Below are positions 39,719 through 48,682 of a stretch of DNA of 58,690 bases, in pieces. Position 1 is the stretch's first letter. The number at the start of each line of letters is the position of its first letter. The notes under the pieces are model-generated. The model did no database searches. It saw nothing but the letters and a program-made list of their open reading frames with translations, and had not been told where the DNA came from. The stretch spans positions 1 through 58,690 of the forward strand of contig CADDYU010000006.1 in NCBI GenBank assembly GCA_902810705.1, read 5' to 3'. The position numbers and the translations under genes were made by a program. Source of the stretch: Methylococcaceae bacterium. GTDB taxonomy: Bacteria; Pseudomonadota; Gammaproteobacteria; Methylococcales; Methylococcaceae.

Positions 39719-40735
39719 ATGAAGTTACAAAAACTGCTAAACGCTCTTGTCGCCCCGCTGGCCGCTTCGATGCTTGGTGCCGCCTCCGTTGAGGCGGCCG
39801 ACGTCACCCTGCTCAACGTCTCCTACGATCCGACCCGCGAGTTCTACGAGGACTACAACGCGGCCTTCGCCAAATACTGGAAGGGAAAGAACGGCGAGAG
39901 CGTCACCATCAACCAGTCCCATGGCGGCTCCGGGAAGCAGGCCCGCGCCGTGATCGACGGGCTCGACGCCGACGTGGTAACCCTGGCCCTGGCCTACGAC
40001 GTGGATCAGTTGTATCAGAAAGGCAAGCTGATTCCCGAAAACTGGCAGTCCCGCCTGCCCAACAACAGCGCCCCCTATACCTCCACCATCGTGTTTCTGG
40101 TGCGGACCGGCAATCCCAAGGGCATCAAGGACTGGAGCGATCTCGGCAGGTCCGGCATCTCGGTGATCACGCCCAATCCGAAGACCTCCGGCGGCGCCCG
40201 CTGGGGCTATCTCGCCGCGTGGGGTTACGGAGTCAAGAAATTGGGAGGCGAGGATGCCGCGAAAGACCTGGTCAAGAAAATTTACGCCAATACCGCCGTG
40301 CTGGATACCGGGGCGCGCGGTTCGACGGTCACCTTCGCCGAGCGGGAAATCGGCGATGTCCTGATTACCTGGGAGAACGAAGCTAACTTGGCGATCAAGG
40401 AATACGGCAAGGACAAGTTCGAGATCGTCACGCCGTCCCTCAGCATCCTGGCGGAACCGCCGGTCACCGTGGTGGATAGCGTCGCCCGCCGGCACGGTAC
40501 TACGGAAGTCGCAGAAGCTTACTTGAAATACCTGTACAGCAAGGAGGGCCAGGAACTGGCCGCCAAGCATTTCTACCGGCCTCGCGATCAGGAAGTTTTG
40601 GTCAAGTACGCCAAGAATTTTCCCAAGCTCGAGTTGTTCACCATCGCCGAAGTCTTTGGTAATTGGAACAAGGCCCAAGCCACCCACTTCGCCGACGGCG
40701 GAGTGTTCGATCAGATCTACGGATCGAGCCGCTAA
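39719..40735 (+). CDS. sbp: Periplasmic sulfate-binding protein
   Basis: Sbp captures sulfate or thiosulfate and delivers it to CysTWA. The 338-residue protein has a signal peptide cleaved near VEAADV (about 26). The family start [20 protein letters not shown] follows, then the ligand-binding [20 protein letters not shown] and [20 protein letters not shown]. It lies inside a complete sulfate cluster, but is separated from cysT by a hydrolase gene and an EAL-like gene. Confidence 0.97.
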   Translation: MKLQKLLNALVAPLAASMLGAASVEAADVTLLNVSYDPTREFYEDYNAAFAKYWKGKNGESVTINQSHGGSGKQARAVIDGLDADVVTLALAYDVDQLYQKGKLIPENWQSRLPNNSAPYTSTIVFLVRTGNPKGIKDWSDLGRSGISVITPNPKTSGGARWGYLAAWGYGVKKLGGEDAAKDLVKKIYANTAVLDTGARGSTVTFAEREIGDVLITWENEANLAIKEYGKDKFEIVTPSLSILAEPPVTVVDSVARRHGTTEVAEAYLKYLYSKEGQELAAKHFYRPRDQEVLVKYAKNFPKLELFTIAEVFGNWNKAQATHFADGGVFDQIYGSSR

Positions 40736-40748
40736 GCGAGGCCCGGTT

Positions 40749-41339
40749 ATGGCAGTAGTCCTCATTGTTCCAGGTCTTCACGGCAGCGGCCCGGATCATT
40801 GGCAGACCTGGTGGCAGGCGGAGGATACCGCCGCCGCGCGGGTGGAGCAGGACGACTGGCATGCGCCCGATCTGGAACGCTGGTCGGCGCGGGTGCGGGA
40901 AGTGCTGGACCGGGTCGTCGAGCCAGCCTGGCTGGTAGCCCATAGCTTCGGTTGCCTGGCCTGCGTCCACGCCTCGGCGGAGCGGCCCGAGCGGGTGGCC
41001 GGCGCCTTGCTGGTCGCCCCGGCCAATCCGGACCGGTTTGGCGTTCGATCGGCTTTGCCGGATCGGCCCTTGCCTTATCCCAGCCTATTGGTCTCGAGCT
41101 TGAACGACCCGTGGCTGCCGTCGTTCGACGCGCTGGAATGGGCCGATTGCTGGGGAAGTCACTTGGTCGATCTTGGCGAGGCCGGGCACATCAATGCCGA
41201 GGCCGGTTACGGCCCATGGCCTCAGGGAAGAGCGCTCTTTCGGGAATTGCAAGAGCGAGGTAAGCCCCGCGATCGCTCGACACCGGGAGCGGGCCCCTCG
41301 GGCGCAGCGGCCATCAATTTCCAGAAGATTCGATGTTGA
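40749..41339 (+). CDS. RBBP9/YdeN-type serine hydrolase
   Basis: The ATG at 40749 (MAVVLIVPGLHGSGPDHWQT) starts 13 bp after sbp and gives 196 residues. The alpha/beta hydrolase triad is visible: nucleophile serine in AHSFGC, aspartate in SLNDPW, and histidine in GEAGHINAEAGYGPWPQG. This matches the RBBP9/YdeN family of small cytoplasmic hydrolases. The substrate is unknown. The short gap suggests it is co-expressed with sbp. A sulfur-related ester or thioester substrate is possible but unsupported. Confidence 0.87.
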   Translation: MAVVLIVPGLHGSGPDHWQTWWQAEDTAAARVEQDDWHAPDLERWSARVREVLDRVVEPAWLVAHSFGCLACVHASAERPERVAGALLVAPANPDRFGVRSALPDRPLPYPSLLVSSLNDPWLPSFDALEWADCWGSHLVDLGEAGHINAEAGYGPWPQGRALFRELQERGKPRDRSTPGAGPSGAAAINFQKIRC

Positions 41340-41466
41340 CTCCAACCTCGTCGCTCCGGCAGGAAGCGCCGGAATCGCGGCGGCTGGCGATCGGCATGGG
41401 CGGTACGTAAACCCCTGCTTCCTATCGCCCAGCCGCCCTTAATTCGAGAAGATGAGGAGAGATCCC

Positions 41467-42315
41467 ATGCCTTTGCAACATTTGATCGATTACTTCAATC
41501 AGCGCTTTATTGAGGAAAACGGGCTGAGCGAGCCGCCCTTGGCCTTCGACGGCAAGCGGGTCCAGGGTCGTTTTGGCGCCTGGAGGTTCACCAGTCGCTT
41601 GCAGCCGGTCCGGCTGAGCACGTCGCCGTCTTTGGTGATCGGACACGACGCGGCCCCGCTGGTCGCCTCACTCTCCGGCGAGGCCGACGGCACCTCCTTG
41701 CTGTTCAGCGACGAGATATCGAACATCGTGAGCCTGGACCGGCTCAGCCGGACCGTGCACATGCTGAATTACTTGCCCATCGCCCATGATAAAGGAACCT
41801 TGTTCCTGCAAGTCCACCCCCGCCACGTGCTGGCCGTGAAGCGGGATCACGGGGCCTACTTCGAGGAAATCATTCAGCGCTGCGGCCTGTCCTTAGATCA
41901 GGTCGCCATCACCCTGACGGTCAGCCCGTCGTACGACCGCCAGCTTGACCTGCTGGTCGAACGGCTGAAGAATTATCGCGACCGCGGCTACGCCACAGGG
42001 ATCAAATTCGACAACCGGGGCGGCGATGAATTTCTGGAGCGCTACTGCATCGAATTCCTCTACCGCTTCGCGCCGGATTTTATCCGTTTCGACAGCCTGT
42101 TTTTCCTGAAGTCGAACCGTAATTCCGTCACCGAGCGCCGCCGCGCCTCCTTGCTGTTGGCCATCCGCCGGCTGGATACCCAGCTGCTGATCGAGGGCGT
42201 GAAGAGCGAGGCCGACGCGCAGCTGACTCAAATACTCCATGCCGATTTCGTTCAGGGAAGCTATTACGATGGACCCGACGCTCGCCAGGAGCCGACCGTC
42301 CGGGCGGCCATGTAG
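41467..42315 (+). CDS. Catalytically degenerate EAL-fold protein
   Basis: The ATG at 41467 (MPLQHLIDYFNQRF) has a strong GAGGAGAG ribosome-binding site and gives 282 residues. The chain has EAL-domain landmarks: LPIAHDKGTLFLQVHPRHV, FAPDFIRFDSLFF and LLIEGVKSEADAQL, ending QGSYYDGP. The metal and substrate motifs are lost: the ExL site reads GHDAAPLV, DDFGTG reads KFDNRGG, and KID reads RFD. It cannot be a normal cyclic-di-GMP phosphodiesterase. It could bind a nucleotide or a protein instead. It sits between sbp and cysT in the sulfate cluster. Confidence 0.8.
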   Translation: MPLQHLIDYFNQRFIEENGLSEPPLAFDGKRVQGRFGAWRFTSRLQPVRLSTSPSLVIGHDAAPLVASLSGEADGTSLLFSDEISNIVSLDRLSRTVHMLNYLPIAHDKGTLFLQVHPRHVLAVKRDHGAYFEEIIQRCGLSLDQVAITLTVSPSYDRQLDLLVERLKNYRDRGYATGIKFDNRGGDEFLERYCIEFLYRFAPDFIRFDSLFFLKSNRNSVTERRRASLLLAIRRLDTQLLIEGVKSEADAQLTQILHADFVQGSYYDGPDARQEPTVRAAM

Positions 42316-42507
42316 GCCATGCAAGGGACTGCCCAACGGCAAATCCGTCCTTTTCCAGCGCGGTCTCGTGGACGTTCTTTTGTTCGGATGCCCAAGCGTG
42401 TTGCGCATGCGTGATGCTTGAAGCGGATACCTTTTGGTAAAGTCTTACTCTGGGAACGGTTTTCTTCTAAATAACTATTTGGAATCAAGTAATTGCCATT
42501 TATTCTT

Positions 42508-42536
42508 TTGCCAAATATTTTTATGCCTGCTAAAGT
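42508..42536 (+). promoter_or_regulatory. Sigma70-type promoter for cysTWA
   Basis: TTGCCA (42508-42513), a 17-bp spacer and TAAAGT (42531-42536) lie about 43 bp before the cysT start, inside a 100-bp AT-rich stretch. This gives the permease and ATPase genes their own promoter, separate from sbp. The AT-rich DNA upstream (42430-42507) could hold a CysB-type activator site. Confidence 0.6.
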
Positions 42537-42578
42537 GCCCGGCCGATTTCACTGCCCCTCCAATCGACCAGATCAACC

Positions 42579-43400
42579 ATGTTGAAGCGACACGGGGTTC
42601 TGCCCGGCTTTTCCATTACCCTAGGCTTTACGGTGCTTTACCTGAGCCTTATCGTGCTGATCCCCTTGTCCGCCACCTTTCTCAAGGCGGCGACGCTTGG
42701 CTGGACTGGCTTTTGGAATGCCATCACCGAGCCGCGGGTGCTGGCGTCCTATAAGCTGACCTTTGGCGCGTCCCTGGCCGGCGCCTTGATCAACGCCGGG
42801 TTCGGCCTCTTGGTGGCCTGGGTGCTGGTGCGTTACGAATTCTTCGGCAAGAAGTTGATCGACGCCTTGGTCGACCTGCCTTTCGCCTTACCTACCGCTG
42901 TGGCCGGCATTTCGCTCGCGACCCTCTACTCGGGCAAGGGCTGGGCCGGCCAGTTTTTTACTCCCTTAGGAATCAAGATCGCCTATACGCCTCTGGGCGT
43001 GGTCGTGGCCCTGACCTTCATCGGCCTGCCTTTCGTGGTCCGGACGGTGCAACCGATTCTGGAGGATTTCGAGGCCGAACTGGAGGAAGCCGCGGCCAGC
43101 CTCGGGGCCACCCGTTGGCAAACCTTCTCGCGGGTGATCCTGCCGGCCCTGCTGCCGGCGCTCCTGACCGGCTTCGCCCTGGCCTTCGCCCGGGCGGTGG
43201 GGGAATACGGCTCGGTGATCTTCATCGCCGGCAACATTCCGATGGTGTCGGAAATCACGCCACTCCTCATCATCACCAAGCTGGAGCAATACGACTACGC
43301 CGGGGCCACGGCCCTCGCGGTATCCATGCTGCTGGTGTCGTTCGTCCTGCTGCTGAGCATCAACGCCTTGCAGCGTTGGAGTCAGCTGCGCCGCACCTGA
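42579..43400 (+). CDS. cysT: Sulfate ABC transporter permease CysT (CysU)
   Basis: CysT is one of two inner-membrane subunits forming the sulfate/thiosulfate channel. The 273-residue protein has six predicted membrane helices. The ABC permease EAA loop reads [20 protein letters not shown] (about 165-184). [20 protein letters not shown] is typical of the CysT/CysW family. It is followed by cysW after 22 bp. Confidence 0.97.
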   Translation: MLKRHGVLPGFSITLGFTVLYLSLIVLIPLSATFLKAATLGWTGFWNAITEPRVLASYKLTFGASLAGALINAGFGLLVAWVLVRYEFFGKKLIDALVDLPFALPTAVAGISLATLYSGKGWAGQFFTPLGIKIAYTPLGVVVALTFIGLPFVVRTVQPILEDFEAELEEAAASLGATRWQTFSRVILPALLPALLTGFALAFARAVGEYGSVIFIAGNIPMVSEITPLLIITKLEQYDYAGATALAVSMLLVSFVLLLSINALQRWSQLRRT

Positions 43401-43422
43401 TCCTAGAAGGAGGATTCATTCG

Positions 43423-44295
43423 ATGTCCGCGATCGCCGCGCCTTCTGTGCCTGCTCGCCGGGTTAATGTTGAGCCGCTTCCGGTCCGCTGGCTGCTCATC
43501 GGCCTGGCCCTTTTATTTCTAGTCGGTTTCCTGTTCCTGCCCTTGGCCGTGGTGTTCGGCCAGGCTTTCAGCAAAGGCTGGTCCGTCTACTGGGCCGCCT
43601 TGGTCGAACCCAACGCCTTGGCCGCCATCCGCCTGACTCTGACCGCGGCCCTCATCGCCGTGCCGCTGAACATGGTGTTCGGCCTCGCCGCCGCCTGGAG
43701 CATCGCCAAGTTCGAGTTTCCGGGCAAAAGCCTGCTCATTACCTTGATAGACCTGCCGTTCTCGGTCTCGCCGGTGGTGTCGGGCCTCATCTACGTGCTG
43801 TTGTTCGGCTTGCATGGCTGGCTGGGGCCTTGGCTGCACGAGCACGATATCCAGCTGATCTTCGCGGTGCCGGGCATCGTGCTCGCCACCATCTTTGTGA
43901 CCTTTCCGTTCGTGGCCCGCGAGCTGATTCCGCTCATGCAGTCGCAGGGGACGGAGGAGGAGGAAGCGGCGATGGTGCTGGGGGCTTCGGGCTGGCAAAC
44001 GTTCTGGCATGTCACCCTGCCCAACGTCAAATGGGGCTTGCTGTACGGGGTGATCCTGTGCAATGCCCGCGCCATGGGCGAATTCGGCGCGGTCTCGGTG
44101 GTATCCGGCCACATTCGGGGGCTCACCAACACCATTCCGCTGCACGTGGAAATTCTTTACAACGAGTACAACACCGCCGCCGCCTTCGCCGTCGCCTCGC
44201 TTTTGGCCATGCTGGCGCTGGTGACGCTGGCCGCGAAAACTGCCCTGGAATGGCGCCTTAAGCAACAAGCCACACAATCGACCCCTCTTGCCTAG
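43423..44295 (+). CDS. cysW: Sulfate ABC transporter permease CysW
   Basis: CysW pairs with CysT to form the channel. The 290-residue protein has six membrane helices after a short cytoplasmic start. Its EAA loop is [20 protein letters not shown], and it contains the family segment [27 protein letters not shown] is the ribosome-binding site. The preferred cysA start lies 14 bp after the cysW stop. Confidence 0.97.
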   Translation: MSAIAAPSVPARRVNVEPLPVRWLLIGLALLFLVGFLFLPLAVVFGQAFSKGWSVYWAALVEPNALAAIRLTLTAALIAVPLNMVFGLAAAWSIAKFEFPGKSLLITLIDLPFSVSPVVSGLIYVLLFGLHGWLGPWLHEHDIQLIFAVPGIVLATIFVTFPFVARELIPLMQSQGTEEEEAAMVLGASGWQTFWHVTLPNVKWGLLYGVILCNARAMGEFGAVSVVSGHIRGLTNTIPLHVEILYNEYNTAAAFAVASLLAMLALVTLAAKTALEWRLKQQATQSTPLA

Positions 44296-44308
44296 GACTT
44301 TCCGCGCT

Positions 44309-45397
44309 ATGAGCATCACGATCCGCAACATCCAAAAATCCTTCGGCCAATTCAAGGCCCTCAAGAACATCAATCTCGAGATCGGCGCGGGCGAACTGGT
44401 GGCGCTCCTGGGACCCTCGGGCTGCGGCAAAACCACTCTGCTTCGGATCATCGCCGGGCTGGAAACCCCCGATACGGGCGTGATCCTGTTCCATGGCGAA
44501 AATACCACCCACATGCACGTTAGGGATCGGCACGTGGGTTTCGTGTTCCAGCATTACGCCCTGTTCCGCCACATGACCGTGTTCGAGAACATCGCCTTCG
44601 GCCTTCGGGTCCGTCCCAAGGAGACGCGGCCTTCGGATGCCGAAATCCGCCGCAAGGTCCACGATCTCCTGAATCTGGTCCAGCTGGATTGGCTGGCCGA
44701 CCGTTATCCGGCGCAACTCTCGGGCGGCCAGCGCCAGCGCATTGCCCTAGCCCGCGCGCTGGCCGTGGAACCCAAGGTGCTGCTGCTGGATGAACCCTTC
44801 GGCGCCCTTGACGCCAAGGTCCGCAAGGAACTCCGCCGCTGGCTGCGGCGCCTGCACGACGAGCTTCACATCACCAGCGTGTTCGTGACCCACGACCAGG
44901 AGGAGGCTCTGGAAGTCGCCGATCGCGTGGTGGTGCTGAACGAAGGGCAAATCGAGCAGATCGGCACGCCCGACGAGGTTTACGATCATCCCGCCACGCC
45001 CTTCGTCTATCAGTTCCTGGGCGATGTGAACCTGTTTCACGGACGCGTGCACGAAGGCCAGGCCCGCATCGGCGATGTCCAGTTGGAGCTGCCGGGCAGT
45101 CCGGAGCGCCGGGATTCCGCGGTTTTTTACGCCCGGCCCCACGAAATCGACATTCTGCGCGAACCAGACGGCCAGGCCGCCATCGCGGCCCAGATCATCG
45201 ACATCCGAGCCCTAGGGGCCACCGTCCGCGTTGAATTGGAGCGCCAGGACGATCACGGCATCGTGGAAGTGGAAATGTCTCGCGATCAATTCAACAGCAA
45301 GGATCTGGATCGCGGCGAAAGCGTCTATCTGCAGCCCAAAAGGCTGCGGGTATTCGCCGAGCGGAACGGGGAGGAAAATCTCGGCTCCGCCGCGTAA
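44309..45397 (+). CDS. cysA: Sulfate/thiosulfate import ATP-binding protein CysA
   Basis: CysA hydrolyses ATP to drive sulfate import. The ATG at 44309 ([15 protein letters not shown]) gives 362 residues; an earlier ATG would overlap cysW. Walker A is GPSGCGKTT, the signature is [16 protein letters not shown], and Walker B is [12 protein letters not shown]. The C-terminal TOBE-like regulatory domain (about 240-350) is present. It is the last gene of the sulfate cluster. Confidence 0.97.
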   Translation: MSITIRNIQKSFGQFKALKNINLEIGAGELVALLGPSGCGKTTLLRIIAGLETPDTGVILFHGENTTHMHVRDRHVGFVFQHYALFRHMTVFENIAFGLRVRPKETRPSDAEIRRKVHDLLNLVQLDWLADRYPAQLSGGQRQRIALARALAVEPKVLLLDEPFGALDAKVRKELRRWLRRLHDELHITSVFVTHDQEEALEVADRVVVLNEGQIEQIGTPDEVYDHPATPFVYQFLGDVNLFHGRVHEGQARIGDVQLELPGSPERRDSAVFYARPHEIDILREPDGQAAIAAQIIDIRALGATVRVELERQDDHGIVEVEMSRDQFNSKDLDRGESVYLQPKRLRVFAERNGEENLGSAA

Positions 45398-45480
45398 TTC
45401 CCCGCGCGTGGGGCAACACTGCCCTGAGAGAGGAGAGTTTTCCAGGCGATATCCGTGACGCAGCGCCAAGCTGCCTTGAG

Positions 45481-45501
45481 GGAGGCTTTTTCAAAGCCTC
45501 C
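45481..45501. terminator. Hairpin between cysA and the convergent phosphodiesterase gene
   Basis: GGAGGCTTT (45481-45489) and AAAGCCTCC (45493-45501) form a perfect 9-bp stem with a TTC loop. It lies midway between two convergent stop codons. There is no strong T-tract, so efficiency as an intrinsic terminator is uncertain; position favours bidirectional termination. Confidence 0.55.
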
Positions 45502-45551
45502 TTGAACGAGACTTCCTTGGCCTTTTGAATCACAAGGGCAGGGCGGGCGGC

Positions 45552-46028
45552 TCAAGCTTCAAGCTCGATGATCTCCCCCTCTAGCATCCCGTTTGCGAGA
45601 ATTAACCGCCCTGCCGCCACCGGCAGTTTGAAGCGGCGGGGTCCTGCGCTACCGGGATTGAAGTACAGAACTCCGTCCTTTCGCGTTATTTCCGGCCTGT
45701 GCGAATGCCCCGAGACCACGGCGGCGAATCCTTCCCGGGCGGGGTCCAAGTCCAGTTCGCGGAGATTGTGGAGAAGATAGAGCGAAATTCCCGCGATCTG
45801 TACCTTCTTTCGGGCCGGGAGAGACTCGGCCCAGGTCCCCGTGTCGACATTGCCTCGCACGGCGACGACTGGGGCGATCCGGCGCAAGGCGTCCAGCACT
45901 TCCGCCTTGCCAATGTCCCCGGCGTGCAGAATCAGATCGCTCTGGCGCAGAGCCTCGAGCGCCGCCGGCCGCAGGAGGCCGTGAGTGTCGGAGATGACGC
46001 CGATTTCCAGGCGGGATTGGGCGGGCAT
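45552..46028 (-). CDS. YfcE-like metallophosphoesterase
   Basis: The 158-residue protein has the calcineurin-like motifs GVISDTHGLL, HAGDIGKAE, RGNVD and SGHSHRP. It belongs to the MJ0936/YfcE phosphodiesterase group. In the usual xHGH position the sequence reads LLHNLRELD, a local deviation. The physiological substrate is unknown. It is convergent with cysA. Confidence 0.87.
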   Translation of the reverse strand: MPAQSRLEIGVISDTHGLLRPAALEALRQSDLILHAGDIGKAEVLDALRRIAPVVAVRGNVDTGTWAESLPARKKVQIAGISLYLLHNLRELDLDPAREGFAAVVSGHSHRPEITRKDGVLYFNPGSAGPRRFKLPVAAGRLILANGMLEGEIIELEA

Positions 46029-46125
46029 GAACTTCAGGGGGACTTATAGTCGAATCGCTCCCATTCGAGACGCTGCGTCGGCATGGATCCCGGGTAGGGG
46101 ATAGCGCCAGGCTTCGCGATCTCTC

Positions 46126-46416
46126 CTAGCGGGGGGCCTCGATGTCGATCTGCTCCATGGGGCTGTTGGGGTTGGCCCTCAGACTCTCGCCGTCGCATTC
46201 TCGGTCTCCGTCCGACCAGCCGGTGGCGTAGTCCGGCTCCGAGTGATAGCGGGCCTCGTCTCTGACGAATTGTCCCGTGAGATTGCTGGCCCTGAACGAG
46301 CCGTTGGCGCAGCCATCGTTATAACCGTCGGCATAAGCTTGCGAGGACCCCGAGCGCAAAGCCTTCTCGCCGCAGCCCGTCAGCGCGGCGGCAATCAATG
46401 CAAAAAGTATCCTCAT
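46126..46416 (-). CDS. Small lipoprotein of unknown function
   Basis: The 96-residue protein has a short signal with a lipobox (LTGC, Cys15). The mature part has DGYNDGCANG and YATGWSDGDREC, two related Gly/Asp/Tyr-containing segments. They resemble the GYxxGC repeats of small envelope lipoproteins. No family assignment is possible by eye. The next gene upstream, mltD, ends at 46493 on the same strand, 76 bp before this start. Confidence 0.7.
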   Translation of the reverse strand: MRILFALIAAALTGCGEKALRSGSSQAYADGYNDGCANGSFRASNLTGQFVRDEARYHSEPDYATGWSDGDRECDGESLRANPNSPMEQIDIEAPR

Positions 46417-46492
46417 GAGTCTCTCAATCTATTGTGCGGCAGATTCATGGGGTCGCCGCGCGAACGGACCGAGTGCCCCTGCAACCAGTGCC

Positions 46493-47896
46493 TTAAACCG
46501 GGAACACCACCAACTCCTGGCCAGCCTTGAGCGCCGCCTTGGGCTTCAGGCCGTTCCATTCGGCCAATTTGACCGCCGGGACGCCATGGCGTTTGGCGAG
46601 GATGGACAGGGTTTCGCCTTTTTTCACGACCACCTTGCGCGCGGCGTACACCTTGGCCGAGCTCAGCTTGGAGGCGAGCGCCTGGGCTTTGTCCAGAGGC
46701 ATCAGGAAGTTATAGGTTTGCACGGGCGGCGGCGCGTCGGGCCTGAAGGCCGGATTCAGCTTGTAGAACTCCTCGGGCGCAAGACCCGAGGAAGCCACTA
46801 TGTCGGCGAGACTCGCGTCGGCTCCAACCTCGACCCGGGTCAGGCAAGCCTCCGGGCTAAACTTGCGCCGTTTTAGGCCATAGGCTTCGGGGCTCGCAAG
46901 AACATGGGCCAGCGAGAGAATCTTGAGGACATACGCTTCGGTTTCGGTCGGCAGCTCCAACTCCCAGAAACTTCCATTTCCTCCCGCTTTCTTGTTGGCT
47001 TCGATGGCCCGCTGCACCGCCCCTTCCCCGGCGTTGTAGGCGGCCAAGGCCAGCAGCCAGTCGTCGCCAAAAACAGTGTTGAGATGCGCCAGGTACTTGA
47101 GCGCGGCCTGGGTCGAAGCGTGAATGTCATAGCGGCCGTCATAGACGTCGCTGACCTGCAGCCCATATTGCTGACCCGTCGTGGCGATGAACTGCCAAAG
47201 GCCCGCAGCCTGCTTGGACGATAGCGCGGCGGCCTCGAACGCGCTCTCGACCATGGGCACGAGTACGAGATCGGCAGGCAATCCGTGCCGGTTGATTTCC
47301 TCAAGAAGATACTGCAGATAAGGCTCGGCACGCTTCATCAGGAAATTCACCGCCTCGGGGTGTTGTCGGAGCTGCTCGAGCTGAGCCGTAACGGCCTCGT
47401 GCTCGATGGCGAAGAAGACCAGTCGAGTACGTACCGCTTCCCAGAGGTTGCCAGGACCGCGTGATTTCCGCGCCGATGCCTTCGCAATTATCATGCTGCC
47501 CGCCGCCAGGTCGGGGCGGGACTTGGCCAACGTAGGGCTTTTCGCGCCCTGGCCTTGGCGGCCGGTGTTGCCGGCGGGGGTCGCGGCGAGGGTTTTTTGC
47601 CGCGACCGAATCCGTTCGACAATGGCCGTCGACGAGAAGGAATCCGCCAACTGGGGCAGGCTAGCGGCATAGGTGTCCAGGCGATGCGCCACGACCGGGG
47701 AGGGCCCCACCCGAAACACCCGCTTGCCTGCCGACGCCTTGGGAACTGAAGGCTCGGTGCGCGGTTCGTGGGCGCAACCACCCAGGACCGAAGGCAAGGT
47801 AAGCGTGAAAATCAGGTGCCGGAAAGCTCTTGGCAAAAATCCCACCGTCGGCCATCTCCTTCGGCGCCGGAGTACATCAGTGCTCGCTCTTGGCAT
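46493..47896 (-). CDS. mltD: Membrane-bound lytic murein transglycosylase D
   Basis: MltD cleaves glycan strands with formation of 1,6-anhydro-muramyl ends. The 467-residue precursor has a lipobox (VLGGC, near Cys41). The GH23 domain carries the catalytic glutamate in MVESAFEAAALS and the conserved KQAAGLWQFIATTGQQYGL and ALAAYNAGEGAVQRAI. A LysM domain at the C-terminus is KVVVKKGETLSILAKRHGVP. Only one LysM copy is clear, fewer than in some relatives. The start of the N-terminal region is not certain. Confidence 0.93.
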   Translation of the reverse strand: MPRASTDVLRRRRRWPTVGFLPRAFRHLIFTLTLPSVLGGCAHEPRTEPSVPKASAGKRVFRVGPSPVVAHRLDTYAASLPQLADSFSSTAIVERIRSRQKTLAATPAGNTGRQGQGAKSPTLAKSRPDLAAGSMIIAKASARKSRGPGNLWEAVRTRLVFFAIEHEAVTAQLEQLRQHPEAVNFLMKRAEPYLQYLLEEINRHGLPADLVLVPMVESAFEAAALSSKQAAGLWQFIATTGQQYGLQVSDVYDGRYDIHASTQAALKYLAHLNTVFGDDWLLALAAYNAGEGAVQRAIEANKKAGGNGSFWELELPTETEAYVLKILSLAHVLASPEAYGLKRRKFSPEACLTRVEVGADASLADIVASSGLAPEEFYKLNPAFRPDAPPPVQTYNFLMPLDKAQALASKLSSAKVYAARKVVVKKGETLSILAKRHGVPAVKLAEWNGLKPKAALKAGQELVVFPV

Positions 47897-48274
47897 GACA
47901 AACCTCGGGGAAAATCATCCGGCCGGAGTGTGCCGGAGATCGTGAGTCATGGCAAGCGGCTATGAAGAAGATTCCGTCTTGTCCTAAGCCTCGCCACCGA
48001 AGATCGCCGCACTGTCCCCTCTACTGCGATCTACCACGGCCTTAAGCGCTAATCCCGCAATAATTGCCACACTTTAGAGAATATGCAATGATCTCCCCCG
48101 CATTTTCGAGGCGGTCGCCTAGGCCGTGAGATGCGCCACCGGGCGCGCTTTGTGGCGCATACCCTCTATCCAAGCCGGTCAGCGAGCAGCACACGGACCA
48201 CGCTGTCCAGTGGCTATCCAAGCTCGCAGCCGGAATTTGAATGGTAACTAAAGCAACAATAACAGGAGGTCTTA
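47897..48274. other. 378-bp gap between divergent mltD and cytochrome c genes
   Basis: There is no convincing gene. The region must hold promoters for mltD (minus) and the cytochrome c gene (plus). Its main structure is the inverted repeat at 48131-48160. Just before the cytochrome start is a strong AACAGGAGGTC ribosome-binding site. Confidence 0.55.
48131..48160 (+). promoter_or_regulatory. Perfect inverted repeat upstream of the cytochrome c gene
   Basis: ATGCGCCAC (48131-48139) and GTGGCGCAT (48152-48160) are exact reverse complements with a 12-nt loop. The dyad is about 115 bp before the cytochrome c ATG, so it could be an operator or a hairpin in the 5' leader. Confidence 0.5.
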
Positions 48275-48682
48275 ATGGCTAACTGGTCCCGGACCAAAAT
48301 CAACTCGGTCATCGTCGCGGCCGGATGCGCGTTCTTGATGGCGTCGGCTCAGACCGCGCGGGCCGAGGAGGCTCCCTACAAGGTCGAAGGCAATAAAGTC
48401 GATTCCGCCGCGTTCAAGGGCTATCAAACCTACAAACGGCAGCGCTGCGAGACCTGCCACGGCCAAACGGGGGAAGGCAGCGCTGCATTCCCTAATCTCT
48501 TAACCTCGCTGAAGACCAAGAGCAAGGAAGAATTCAAGACCATCGTGCTCGAAGGCAAGAACGCCATGCCGGCCCATAAAAACAACAAAGCCGTCGTCGA
48601 CAACATCGACGGTCTTTACGCGTATTTGAAGGGCCGCTCCGATGGAGCGATTCCGGCCGGTGAACTCGAAGAGCTGAAGTAA
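48275..48682 (+). CDS. Secreted class I cytochrome c
   Basis: The 135-residue precursor has a signal peptide cleaved near ARA-EE (about 31) and one heme site, CETCH (Cys58, Cys61, His62). The likely axial methionine is Met98 in NAMPAHKNN. Overall it resembles small single-heme electron carriers of methylotrophs (MxaG/XoxG-related). AGGAGG lies 7 bp before the ATG and a strong terminator follows. No dehydrogenase gene is nearby, so its redox partner is unknown. Confidence 0.9.
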   Translation: MANWSRTKINSVIVAAGCAFLMASAQTARAEEAPYKVEGNKVDSAAFKGYQTYKRQRCETCHGQTGEGSAAFPNLLTSLKTKSKEEFKTIVLEGKNAMPAHKNNKAVVDNIDGLYAYLKGRSDGAIPAGELEELK

